A stretch of DNA of 33,473 nt from an uncultured Prevotella sp. GTDB lineage: Bacteria > Bacteroidota > Bacteroidia > Bacteroidales > Bacteroidaceae. Under the pieces are notes generated by a model. The model saw only the letters and a program-made list of their open reading frames with translations, searched no databases and was not told where the DNA came from. Below are positions 1 through 7,032 of this stretch, one piece after another (positions within the stretch are counted from its first letter, which is position 1; the number at the start of each line of letters is the position of its first letter). The stretch spans positions 1 to 33,473 of the forward strand of contig ONYL01000023.1 of the NCBI GenBank assembly GCA_900322035.1, read 5' to 3'. Position numbers and translations under genes: made by a program.

Positions 1-1
1 T

Positions 2-205
2 GTAGACACCATAGTGGACCAGCTCAAGCTGGACTTTGCCTTCTTTGCAATTGCTTTCAACATAAAGAAAATGTGCTCGAAAATCAACAAAAAAGGCAAG
101 GGAAAGTCTTTTGGAGCCGCTAATACGGCCTATTTCTGCCTATTTGCGGTCCTGATGACTATAGAAACAACGGAAAATGGAATTTTAACTAAAAAGTCGG
201 CCTAA
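2..205 (+). CDS. DDE transposase, C-terminal fragment (cut by window edge)
   Basis: The reading frame is open from the first bases of the window to a stop at 203-205, so this is the 3' end of a gene that begins outside. The visible residues start VDTIVDQLKLDF and continue into FAIAFNIKKMCSKI, followed by a lysine-rich stretch. A phrase of the type 'aiAFNikkm' close to the C-terminus is usual in DDE transposases of the IS1182/IS4-like groups, where it follows the catalytic Glu. The catalytic residues themselves lie outside the window. Whether the element is intact cannot be told. I see no convincing terminal inverted repeat in the 200 nt downstream. Confidence 0.6.
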   Translation, partial: VDTIVDQLKLDFAFFAIAFNIKKMCSKINKKGKGKSFGAANTAYFCLFAVLMTIETTENGILTKKSA

Positions 206-544
206 TCCTAATTTTACTACTATCATTGTAAAAGAAAAGAGGATGCACCATAAAACTTAATTATGATACACCCTCACACCATAGGTGTCAAGCCTGCCCA
301 TGAAGAAAATCGCCATAGCGTAAAATTGCCTTACGGCATAAAATAAAGCAGAAAAAGAGTTCGTTGGTAAGAAAAACATCATGGCCCAAAGCAAAGATTG
401 AGCGTTATACAGATTGAGCGTTATGATGATCACGAGGGTATCATCAGGCTTTCTAAACTGATTATGGGAAGATTCAGGGGATGTAAGGGGGGACACTACT
501 GCTTTTGGGGTTGAAGGGTGAAACAAAATCTTTTTGAGTGATTT
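206..544. other. Gene-poor stretch downstream of the transposase
   Basis: No convincing gene is visible. A minus-strand open frame (257-568) has no family signature, its composition is unlike the neighbouring genes, and it runs into a terminator-like hairpin. The stretch holds that hairpin (239-275) and a short direct repeat, AGATTGAGCGTTAT, at 395-408 and 411-424. It may be decayed DNA beside a mobile element. Confidence 0.5.
239..275 (-). terminator. Terminator-type hairpin, minus-strand orientation
   Basis: GAGGATGCACCATAA on the left arm pairs imperfectly with TTATGATACACCCTC on the right arm. Read on the minus strand, the hairpin is followed by TTTTCTTTT (complement of 230-238), as in an intrinsic terminator. 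The sequence is clearly related to the hairpin at 6974-7010. No real gene is seen directly upstream on the minus strand, so it may be a relic. Confidence 0.45.
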
Positions 545-570
545 ATGTTGACACATTGGCGATATCACAT

Positions 571-728
571 ACGTTCAATCTATGTCTCCTCCAATCACTA
601 TCCATTAGATGGAAGCCGGCGGGCCGCCATGTGGAAGCCGACGGGCCGCCATGTGGAAGCCGACGGGCCGCCAATTGCCAGCCTACAGGCCGCCAGATGG
701 AAGCCGCTGTCAAATGCCACAAATTTGG
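571..728 (+). repeat. Dispersed repeat element with 22-bp tandem units (copy 1)
   Basis: The core is four 22-bp units (611-632, 633-654, 655-676, 677-698) and a partial fifth (699-706). The typical unit is GGAAGCCGACGGGCCGCCAT plus two bases. The unit length is not a multiple of three, so a coding role is unlikely. The left flank 571-595 (ACGTTCA... TCTCCTCCAAT) and right flank 716-728 (GCCACAAATTTGG) match the flanks of a second array at 14322-14443. The two loci therefore look like copies of one element. It is much more GC-rich than the surrounding DNA and lies upstream of the symporter promoter. Confidence 0.75.
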
Positions 729-809
729 GGATTAGTAAGCCGTGCCGGGCACGGCTGGACCCCATGCGGGACATAGTGATCTTCGAAAAAAGAAATTTTC
801 AGCTATTTA

Positions 810-841
810 TTTGCTTTTATCAAAAGGTTGATGTATATTTG
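810..841 (+). promoter_or_regulatory. Bacteroidetes-type promoter of the symporter gene
   Basis: TTTG at 810-813, a 20-nt spacer, then TATATTTG at 834-841 match the Bacteroidetes -33/-7 consensus (TTTG, TAnnTTTG). The expected transcript start falls roughly 30 nt before the ATG at 878. This supports that start over the longer upstream open frame beginning at 545. Confidence 0.8.
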
Positions 842-877
842 CACATTGCTACAATCCTAACAAGCCACACACACATC

Positions 878-2068
878 ATGAAGAAAATCAGCATCGGCCT
901 TCTGCCAAGAATCCTCATCGCCATTGTCTTGGGTATCGTCCTGGGCAATGTGCTGACCGCCCCGTTGGTGCGCATCTTCGTCACGTTCAATGCCATCTTC
1001 AGTCCGTTTCTCAACTTCCTCATCCCCCTCCTCATCGTCGGCCTGGTCACCCCAGCCATCGCCGACATTGGCAGAGGAGCCGGCAAACTACTGCTCGCCA
1101 CAGTGGTTATAGCCTATGTAGACACCGTTTTCGCCGGACTGTTGGCCTACGGCACCGGCTCATGGCTTTTCCCGTCGATGGTCTCTGCCACGCAGAGCGG
1201 CGCGGCCCCACCATCGGGTGCCGACCTGGAGCCCTACTTCTCGCTCAACATTCCGCCCATGTTCGATGTGATGTCGGCACTCGTCTTTGCCTTCGTGTTT
1301 GGTCTGGCCATCGCCTACAGCAGCCTGCCAACACTGAAAAGTTTCTTCTGCGATTTTCGCGAAGTCATCGTCAAGACCATCAACGTGGCCATCATCCCGT
1401 TGCTGCCGCTGTATATCTTCGGCATCTTTCTCAATATGACCTACTCGGGCAAAGCCTACCGCATGATGGTCGTCTTTGCGCAGATCATCGTTGTCATCTT
1501 CATCCTCCACATCCTCATCCTGGTCTATCAGTACCTCATCGCCGGAGGCATCGTCCGCCGCAATCCCTTCCGCGCGCTGTGGAACATGCTGCCCGCCTAT
1601 CTCACCGCCCTGGGCACGAGTTCTTCGGCTGCCACCATACCCGTGACCGTCAGGTCTACGCTGCGCAACAAGGTTTCGAATGACATCGCAGGTTTCGTCA
1701 TTCCGCTCTGCGCCACCATCCACATGTCGGGGTCCTGCATGAAGATCACAGCCTGCGCGCTCACCATCTGTCTGCTCGACGGTCTGCCCCACGATCCCAT
1801 GTTGTTTCTCAACTTCATCATGATGCTCGGAATCATGATGGTAGCGGCTCCCGGAGTGCCGGGAGGGAGCATCATGGCAGCACTGGCACCCTTGGCCATG
1901 ATTTTAGGCTTCGGCAAGGAAGAGCAGGCATTGATGATCGCCCTCTATATCGCTATGGACTCTTTTGGTACAGCCTGCAACGTTACGGGCGACGGTGCCA
2001 TTGCCATGGTTATCGACCGGATGTTCAAGGGTAGGCATAAGGATGTTGAAACGCTTCATGAAGCCTAA
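878..2068 (+). CDS. Dicarboxylate/amino acid:cation symporter (SDF/DAACS family)
   Basis: This encodes a 396-residue inner-membrane protein with many hydrophobic segments, close to the usual 400-450 residues of the family. Family members import C4-dicarboxylates or acidic/neutral amino acids with Na+ or H+. Diagnostic features are the serine-rich re-entrant-loop motif LGTSSSAATIPVT in the middle and, near the C-terminus, a glycine-rich loop (APGVPGGSIMAAL) followed by DSFGTACNVTGDG, which corresponds to the substrate/cation-binding region. The ATG at 878 is chosen because the promoter at 810-841 lies inside the longer open frame, whose extra N-terminus would be translated from the 22-bp repeats. 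The gene stands alone, with its own promoter and terminator. The exact substrate cannot be read from the sequence. Confidence 0.88.
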   Translation: MKKISIGLLPRILIAIVLGIVLGNVLTAPLVRIFVTFNAIFSPFLNFLIPLLIVGLVTPAIADIGRGAGKLLLATVVIAYVDTVFAGLLAYGTGSWLFPSMVSATQSGAAPPSGADLEPYFSLNIPPMFDVMSALVFAFVFGLAIAYSSLPTLKSFFCDFREVIVKTINVAIIPLLPLYIFGIFLNMTYSGKAYRMMVVFAQIIVVIFILHILILVYQYLIAGGIVRRNPFRALWNMLPAYLTALGTSSSAATIPVTVRSTLRNKVSNDIAGFVIPLCATIHMSGSCMKITACALTICLLDGLPHDPMLFLNFIMMLGIMMVAAPGVPGGSIMAALAPLAMILGFGKEEQALMIALYIAMDSFGTACNVTGDGAIAMVIDRMFKGRHKDVETLHEA

Positions 2069-2103
2069 ACGCGAACATGCCCGTTCTGCCATGGCGGCCA
2101 TAC

Positions 2104-2153
2104 ACTGTTTGGGGCCTGGTGAGGTCTTTGCCGGTGCCCCATACAGTTTTTTT
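2104..2153 (+). terminator. Intrinsic terminator of the symporter gene
   Basis: ACTGTTTGGGGC (2104-2115) pairs with GCCCCATACAGT (2136-2147) with one mismatch. It is followed directly by a run of T (2147-2153). Confidence 0.8.
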
Positions 2154-2208
2154 CAGAGGAAAAACAAAAAAAGTCGGCAAAACATTCGTGAGTCTACAAG
2201 ATATTTCG

Positions 2209-2216
2209 TACCTTTG
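2209..2216 (+). promoter_or_regulatory. -7 promoter element of tRNA-Val
   Basis: TACCTTTG matches TAnnTTTG and sits 21 nt before the tRNA. The upstream -33 region is only weakly matched (ATTCG around 2184-2188). Confidence 0.55.
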
Positions 2217-2237
2217 CGCCCACTTAACGTTCCTACT

Positions 2238-2311
2238 GTCGGCATAGCTCAGTTGGTTAGAGTATCACCTTGACATGGTGGGGGTCCTTGGTCCGAATCC
2301 AAGTGTCGACA
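2238..2311 (+). tRNA. tRNA-Val (anticodon GAC)
   Basis: A full cloverleaf can be drawn. The acceptor stem is GTCGGCA with TGTCGAC (one G-T pair). The D arm is GCTC/GAGT with an AGTTGGTTA loop. The anticodon stem is TCACC/GGTGG with loop TTGACAT, giving anticodon GAC. The T arm is CTTGG/CCAAG with loop TCCGAAT. The discriminator base is A, and the 3' CCA is not encoded. It is a single tRNA between its own promoter and terminator. Confidence 0.93.
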
Positions 2312-2338
2312 CAGTTCCCTTCAAATCAAAATCACAAG

Positions 2339-2375
2339 CCAATTATCTCTCCTTCGGAAGATAGTTGGTTTTTTT
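2339..2375 (+). terminator. Intrinsic terminator downstream of tRNA-Val
   Basis: CCAATTATCT (2339-2348) pairs with AGATAGTTGG (2359-2368) with one G-T pair. The run of seven T follows at 2369-2375. Confidence 0.8.
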
Positions 2376-2402
2376 GTACACTGCTGTAATGAGCAACCAA
2401 AC

Positions 2403-2440
2403 AGAAGGCCTGCCACACCGATCGGTGTGACAGGCCTTCT
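2403..2440 (-). terminator. Long hairpin, probable terminator of the C10 protease gene
   Basis: AGAAGGCCTG (2403-2412) pairs perfectly with CAGGCCTTCT (2431-2440). An inner palindrome, CACACCGA/TCGGTGTG, extends the stem with one mismatch. It lies 70 nt past the stop of the minus-strand protease gene. The following minus-strand sequence (TTTGGTT) is only moderately U-rich. Confidence 0.6.
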
Positions 2441-2509
2441 CATGAGAAAAGAGTTTTGGCGACTTTTTCTTTCACCGCGTTATGATGGGATTGATCTGCA
2501 CCGGCAGCC

Positions 2510-4900
2510 CTATCTCACAAATGTCCGGCTCTCAAGACCTTTCTTCATCACATATACGCCTTTTGGCAATGAAGCGATACGGCTCTTCAGACGGCTGGCT
2601 ACCGTGCGAAGTACGAGACGTCCGGTGGTGTTATAAACGTACACGTCGCTGTCTTCAGCTGCAGCTTCAGCCTTCCTGATACCAGTGGCCTCTCCCATGG
2701 TGAAGTTGAGTCTTGCAAAATACGAAGGAATCAGCCACGACTGTGCCGTCACGTTGTACATCTCTATTTCATACGTCTTGCCTGTCTGGGCATTGAGAAA
2801 TTCTCCATAAAACACGATGGTGTCGGTCTTCATGCGTCCGATGTTTACTTCTATGGTATCCATTGATGCAACGGGAGTCCAGTCGTCGTCAGGATCGAAG
2901 ATGAGGGGTACGATCTTTGCAGTCATGTTTCCGCCCTCGTTTTTCAAGATGGCATGGAGTCTCATGTCGTCTTTGGGCACGTTATCATTGTCGGGCTCAA
3001 ACCACATGTCATCATCCACCAGGATATCAGCTGGCTCTTGTGGACCCTTGATGGTCACGGTATCGGTTTTTCCAACCTTCTCCCAATATAAGTCGTCGTG
3101 TGCCACATAGAAGCGCAGCTTGTACTGTCCGCCGGGAAGTGAGAATGTCTGCTTGAAATCTACGTCCGTTGTAGCCTCGCTGGCCAAGGTGGCCTGCACG
3201 GCAGGACTTGTGTAAGTCTTGTAGCTCACGTCGTTGTCAACGGGAGCGAGTGAGAAATAGAGGTTGCCTGAGAATTCTCCTCCTTCATTATGGATCTTGG
3301 CGATCACTTCGCTCTCCTTATCGCTCTCCATCGGGGTGGGGTTGACCGTATAGTCTTCGAGGGAGAAAGCTGAGGCACCGGCCTCACTGTAGACAGCGGA
3401 GTCGCCCTTGACAGTGATGCGGTAGTAATTGTTGTTTTGAGGGATAACGTTCACCAATTGGTAGTCGCCCTTCTCACTATTCTCGATGGGGGCAAACACG
3501 AAGCGTGCGCGATAGATGCCGTCGGGCAGGCTGTCGGGCACGGCGAATCGGCGTTCCACTGTGCTGTATCCTTTGTAAGGGCTGAACTGGCGGATTTTAG
3601 ATTCAGATGTTGCCACCACCTTGCCCGTATTGTCATAGACATTGAAGCGCAGCGAGGCGCTCACCGTGTCGTAAGTGTCGTTGTAGACCTCGTCGGCGAT
3701 GAAAGTGACGGTATCCTGGCGGAGTTTCTTGGCCGAGAGAGCTTCGAGTTGATCACAGTCGAACACATAGCTCATCTTGGAATTTTCCGTGGGACGCTGT
3801 ATGCCGATAATCATGTCTTGGTTGTAGTTGAATCCCAGTCCGCTGGCCGATCCGCCAATTCCCATTGTCTCCGGGTCGAGCGCCGTTAGCAGAAAGTAGC
3901 CGTTATCAATACCGCTCCATCCCCAGTTGATATGGAAATAGCCACTCTCGTTATAGCCGTCGCAGACGAAGGAGTGACCTTCCTGCTTATAGGTGGCACC
4001 ATCGTAGACTACCGGGCGCCCGTTGTCGAGTTCGTTGCGCAGCATTTCTTCCCATTGGGTAGAAGTGTAATAGTTGCGCATCCGGTAGCTTGCGCCTGCG
4101 TCATAGCCAAAGTTCTTTACCAGAGCCTGTGAGATAGGATAGGAATAGGCACCGCTCGACTCGTCGTAGTCCATATTCACGCTCACTCCGGCATGGAAGA
4201 TAAGTGTCGAGACAGCATCGATGGCTTCGGCCGGACTGTTCTCGTTGAGCGCCGGCAGCATTTTATCCCACTGATAAACGGTGTTGCCGAAATTGGCTGA
4301 AACTTGATAGCCTTGTGTGGCAGTGGTATAGCTGTTGGAGCCGATGCCCTGTACAGGCCACTTATGATAGTACATGATCTGCGACATAGCTGTGGCCACG
4401 CAGCCCGTGGCACAGCCATAGGGGCACTTCTTGTTGTATGGCTCGCCCTGGTCCCATTCTATATCTCCTAATAGTGGGCCGACAGTCTTGTCGCCTTCAG
4501 TCTTGCTAACGTTGTTCTGCAGCTGTGGATGAGAGAAGAGAAAAGCAATCTGGCGCTCGTAGCCCTCAAGCCATGCCTTTAGATTGGAGGGCGCGTTGGT
4601 GATGCTGAAGCTGCCACGGTCGCAGTAGCCGAGGACGGGAGTCGTACGGTCGTCGCCGGAGACGACGACATATCCCGCATTGCCCTCACGGTTGAACACA
4701 TAGAGGGTGTTGTCGTTGCCTTGTCTGGCGCTGTAGGCCAGCGTGAGCTTTTGCCCCGATGCCTGACGCATCATCCCGTCTGCGACAGCCGAGCTGAGGA
4801 ATTTGCCGGCCTGCATCCGCGCCTGGTTCAACCCTACAGGAGCCGCCATCAATAGCTGAATGGTCGGCAAAAACAGCAAAGAAAGGAAAATCTTCTTCAT
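2510..4900 (-). CDS. Secreted C10 family cysteine protease (streptopain/interpain-like) with Por-type tail
   Basis: From the ATG at 4900 the product is 796 residues. A GTG three codons upstream (4909) is the alternative start. It begins with a signal peptide (MKKIFLSLLFLPTIQLLMA), then a propeptide-like region (about 20-140). The C10 catalytic domain follows, with Cys167 in GCVATAMSQIMYYHKWP and His309 in GHSFVCDGYN, then the NWGWSG motif. About 330 residues of beta-rich, probably Ig-like sequence come next. A C-terminal segment (VYVYNTTGRLVLR... LPKGVYVMK) resembles a type IX secretion sorting tail. The layout fits SpeB-like proteases such as Prevotella interpain A and Porphyromonas PrtT, which are secreted zymogens that degrade host proteins. 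A Bacteroidetes -7 box lies at 4957-4964. The target proteins are unknown. Confidence 0.88.
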   Translation of the reverse strand: MKKIFLSLLFLPTIQLLMAAPVGLNQARMQAGKFLSSAVADGMMRQASGQKLTLAYSARQGNDNTLYVFNREGNAGYVVVSGDDRTTPVLGYCDRGSFSITNAPSNLKAWLEGYERQIAFLFSHPQLQNNVSKTEGDKTVGPLLGDIEWDQGEPYNKKCPYGCATGCVATAMSQIMYYHKWPVQGIGSNSYTTATQGYQVSANFGNTVYQWDKMLPALNENSPAEAIDAVSTLIFHAGVSVNMDYDESSGAYSYPISQALVKNFGYDAGASYRMRNYYTSTQWEEMLRNELDNGRPVVYDGATYKQEGHSFVCDGYNESGYFHINWGWSGIDNGYFLLTALDPETMGIGGSASGLGFNYNQDMIIGIQRPTENSKMSYVFDCDQLEALSAKKLRQDTVTFIADEVYNDTYDTVSASLRFNVYDNTGKVVATSESKIRQFSPYKGYSTVERRFAVPDSLPDGIYRARFVFAPIENSEKGDYQLVNVIPQNNNYYRITVKGDSAVYSEAGASAFSLEDYTVNPTPMESDKESEVIAKIHNEGGEFSGNLYFSLAPVDNDVSYKTYTSPAVQATLASEATTDVDFKQTFSLPGGQYKLRFYVAHDDLYWEKVGKTDTVTIKGPQEPADILVDDDMWFEPDNDNVPKDDMRLHAILKNEGGNMTAKIVPLIFDPDDDWTPVASMDTIEVNIGRMKTDTIVFYGEFLNAQTGKTYEIEMYNVTAQSWLIPSYFARLNFTMGEATGIRKAEAAAEDSDVYVYNTTGRLVLRTVASRLKSRIASLPKGVYVMKKGLESRTFVR

Positions 4901-4956
4901 AGATTTCACGCAATTTGAATAAATTAATAGAATAGAATAGATGAATTAACCGGAGG

Positions 4957-4964
4957 CAAATTTA
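4957..4964 (-). promoter_or_regulatory. -7 promoter element of the C10 protease gene
   Basis: On the minus strand TAAATTTG matches TAnnTTTG, about 57 nt before the ATG. No exact TTTG is found at the -33 position. Confidence 0.5.
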
Positions 4965-5161
4965 GCGAAATGCAACTGAAATCCGTAAAAGCAAAGGTCA
5001 GACAATGTTCTGATTCTTAAAAAAGAGCATGATTTGCTATTATCATGCGCTAAAATGGCCAAATGGCGAAAGTTCTTTGTATATAGGCTGCTGATATTTT
5101 TCCTCTATCCGGAGAGGCGGTCCCCCGTGACCTCGCCCACTTTGGCCATGTAGGTGTCTAC

Positions 5162-6778
5162 TCAAGAGGCATCGCTGTCGGAGACAGGCTTCTCTTTGGC
5201 GTAGAGTTGGAATTCGGAAGGTGAAAGCCCCGTGATTTTTTTGAAGACATTGAGAAAGTTGCTTCTGGATCTGAATCCTACCGACGAGGCTATAGCGTCA
5301 ATGGTGAAATGGCCGAAGTTCTCCTTGTCCGACAGCCGGCAGCAGGCCTCCTTCACCCGGCGGTCGTTGAGCAAGGCCCTGAAGTTGCAGCCATAGCATT
5401 CGTTGATGACCTGCGACACGTAGCGGCTGTTGCTTCCTACCTTCTCGGCTAACTGCTGCAAGGAGAAGTCGGGTGAGGCGATGACTTCCACATCGTCCAT
5501 CACGTTGCCGATGCGCTGGCGCAGACTCTGCTTGCCACTCTCGTCAAGCCCGCTGGAAGCATATTTCTCCGTTTGAAGTTTCATCAGCTCAATGTTTTTC
5601 CTATACAATGTCTCTGCATAGCTTTTCTGCTTTCTGTACAAGCGGAACATTATGCAGAGCAGCGTTGAGATCACCAAGGCTACAGCCAAAGCTGCCCCAA
5701 AGGCTGTCTCCATGTGGCGCTGCCTGAGGAGCGAGGCTTTCAGCAGGGCGTTGTTCGTGTTCATCTCACACTCGAATTTTTCCTGGGCTACATGGTGCAG
5801 GTGGCTGGAGCGGATAAAGTTGTTTTTGGCCTCAAGATGGCGATAGCGGAACTCACGAGCCAAGTCGTGTTGGCCCGCCAGGCTGTAGTTTTGTGCCATT
5901 TGCTTGTAGATGCCCATCACCTCATCCGGGAGATGATGGGTTGTAGCTAATAGTAAGGCCTGCTTGAGGTAGCTGATGGCATCGGCATATCGGCCAGCTT
6001 TTTGGCACGACATGGAGACGAGCTCTAAACCGGTAGTGACATACCTTAGGCTGTCGACGGCGTTATAGGCTTTCACGTGGTGGAGCGCAGCAACGAAATT
6101 TTTCTTTGCCTGTAGGTATCGCTTGGCAGCCTGATGCTCGATGCCACGGGCCACATAGAGCAGATAGGCGGGATTGGCAAAGTGGACTTTGCTATAGGTT
6201 GACTCTACGAGCCGGGCATCGGCAAGAATGGAGGAGGCATTGCCCGACAATACGGCCACTAATGCCATGTTGAGAAAGCAGATCGCAGAGTTATCCGAAA
6301 AACGGTGGGTAAGAGATATTCGTAAGGCTTTGCGGTAATAGTCGATGGCTTTTGCGTCGTAGTCAGCACCTGCGAAGATGTAGCTCTCCATGTAGCTCAG
6401 AATGCCAAGATTGCCGTAGACGCACGACAAAACATCAGGATATCCTTCCCGCAGACTGATGTCCTGGGCCCTGCGCAAGTAGGTGTATGCTCTACCGTAA
6501 TCGACAAGAAACGACATGTAGATATAGCCCATCTGCATGAGCGAATAGGCCGTGAGGTGGCTGTTGGCCTTATCCTTGCTAATTTCATTGCGGCTCACGA
6601 TGATGCTCAAGCAGAGCAGCGCGCTGTCGGGCTGGCAGAGCCGGTCCATATATAGGCTGGCCTCAGTGAGCAGACGCTCATTATCCCATCGTGACAGTTC
6701 TTTGTAGGATTTTGTGGCGGCCTGGGCTTGGAGAGTTGCAAGAAGAACAAACAGTAAAATATGCAGACTTCGTTTCAT
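5162..6778 (-). CDS. TPR-containing membrane regulator with AraC-type DNA-binding domain
   Basis: The product has 538 residues from the ATG at 6778. The open frame extends to 6862, but that part overlaps the probable promoter (6798-6805), so the shorter start is preferred. It has an N-terminal signal-like segment (SLHILLFVLLATLQAQA), then helical repeats typical of TPRs over about 30-340. One membrane helix follows (about 359-381, AFGAALAVALVISTLLCIMF), then a short coiled stretch. The C-terminus holds an AraC/XylS helix-turn-helix domain (about 435-530: SLQQLAEKVGSNSRYVSQVI, then IDAIASSVGFRSRSNFLNVFKK). The TPR part probably lies outside the inner membrane and the DNA-binding part in the cytoplasm. 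This architecture is common in Bacteroidetes. Its targets are unknown; the two flanking secreted-protein genes are possible candidates. Confidence 0.85.
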   Translation of the reverse strand: MKRSLHILLFVLLATLQAQAATKSYKELSRWDNERLLTEASLYMDRLCQPDSALLCLSIIVSRNEISKDKANSHLTAYSLMQMGYIYMSFLVDYGRAYTYLRRAQDISLREGYPDVLSCVYGNLGILSYMESYIFAGADYDAKAIDYYRKALRISLTHRFSDNSAICFLNMALVAVLSGNASSILADARLVESTYSKVHFANPAYLLYVARGIEHQAAKRYLQAKKNFVAALHHVKAYNAVDSLRYVTTGLELVSMSCQKAGRYADAISYLKQALLLATTHHLPDEVMGIYKQMAQNYSLAGQHDLAREFRYRHLEAKNNFIRSSHLHHVAQEKFECEMNTNNALLKASLLRQRHMETAFGAALAVALVISTLLCIMFRLYRKQKSYAETLYRKNIELMKLQTEKYASSGLDESGKQSLRQRIGNVMDDVEVIASPDFSLQQLAEKVGSNSRYVSQVINECYGCNFRALLNDRRVKEACCRLSDKENFGHFTIDAIASSVGFRSRSNFLNVFKKITGLSPSEFQLYAKEKPVSDSDAS

Positions 6779-6797
6779 TTCTTTTTCTATTTGTCTG

Positions 6798-6805
6798 CAA
6801 ATATA
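6798..6805 (-). promoter_or_regulatory. -7 promoter element of the TPR/AraC regulator
   Basis: TATATTTG on the minus strand matches TAnnTTTG and gives a leader of about 12-15 nt before the ATG at 6778. No clear -33 TTTG is present. It decides the start-codon choice for this gene. Confidence 0.55.
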
Positions 6806-6860
6806 CGAATATTTTTCAAAATTCGGTTTTATCACCTCCTGAAGACAAACAAAAACTATC

Positions 6861-6884
6861 ATAATGCATTATGAATAATGCATT
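6861..6884. promoter_or_regulatory. Inverted repeat upstream of the TPR/AraC gene, possible operator
   Basis: AATGCATTAT is followed two bases later by its inverted copy ATAATGCATT, about 60-80 nt upstream of the -7 box. A dyad in this position could bind a dimeric regulator, possibly the gene's own product. It could also be a chance AT-rich palindrome. Confidence 0.3.
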
Positions 6885-6973
6885 GTCATGTGGTTGTGCA
6901 GCCTTGGTCTTTACCCCGTGTCCCTTACCCCTTTAAGATAGAAGAGGCGATGGCCCAAGGGCGAGAACGAAAA

Positions 6974-7010
6974 GAGGGTGCACCATAATCTATATATGCT
7001 ACACCCCCTC
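6974..7010 (-). terminator. Intrinsic terminator of the 7033-8733 gene
   Basis: On the minus strand the arm GAGGGGGTGTAGCATA pairs with TATGGTGCACCCTC (with mismatches) and is followed by TTTTC. It lies 22 nt past the stop codon. Its sequence resembles the hairpins at 239-275 and 15660-15691. Confidence 0.7.
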
Positions 7011-7032
7011 GTCTACAGTGACAGGAAAAATC

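Noticed and set aside
257-568. 103-residue minus-strand open frame
   Set aside because: No family signature, stop lies inside a terminator-like hairpin, and it contains a short direct repeat that would shift the frame. It looks like chance or decayed sequence.
611-706. 22-bp units as a CRISPR array
   Set aside because: The units are directly adjacent with no spacers, only four to five copies, and no cas genes are in the window.
545-877. N-terminal extension of the symporter frame
   Set aside because: It would be translated from the 22-bp repeats and across the promoter at 810-841. The ATG at 878 gives a normal family N-terminus.
1160-1792. Long minus-strand frame opposite the symporter gene
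   Set aside because: It is the complement of a strongly supported membrane-protein gene. Its charged, Asp/Glu/His-rich composition is what such a shadow gives.
5101-5160. Minus-strand peptide frame just downstream of the TPR/AraC gene (VDTYMAKVGEVTGDRLSG)
   Set aside because: It looks protein-like and its first residues echo the transposase tail at 2-10, but it is only 18 codons and the likeness does not continue. Taken as chance.
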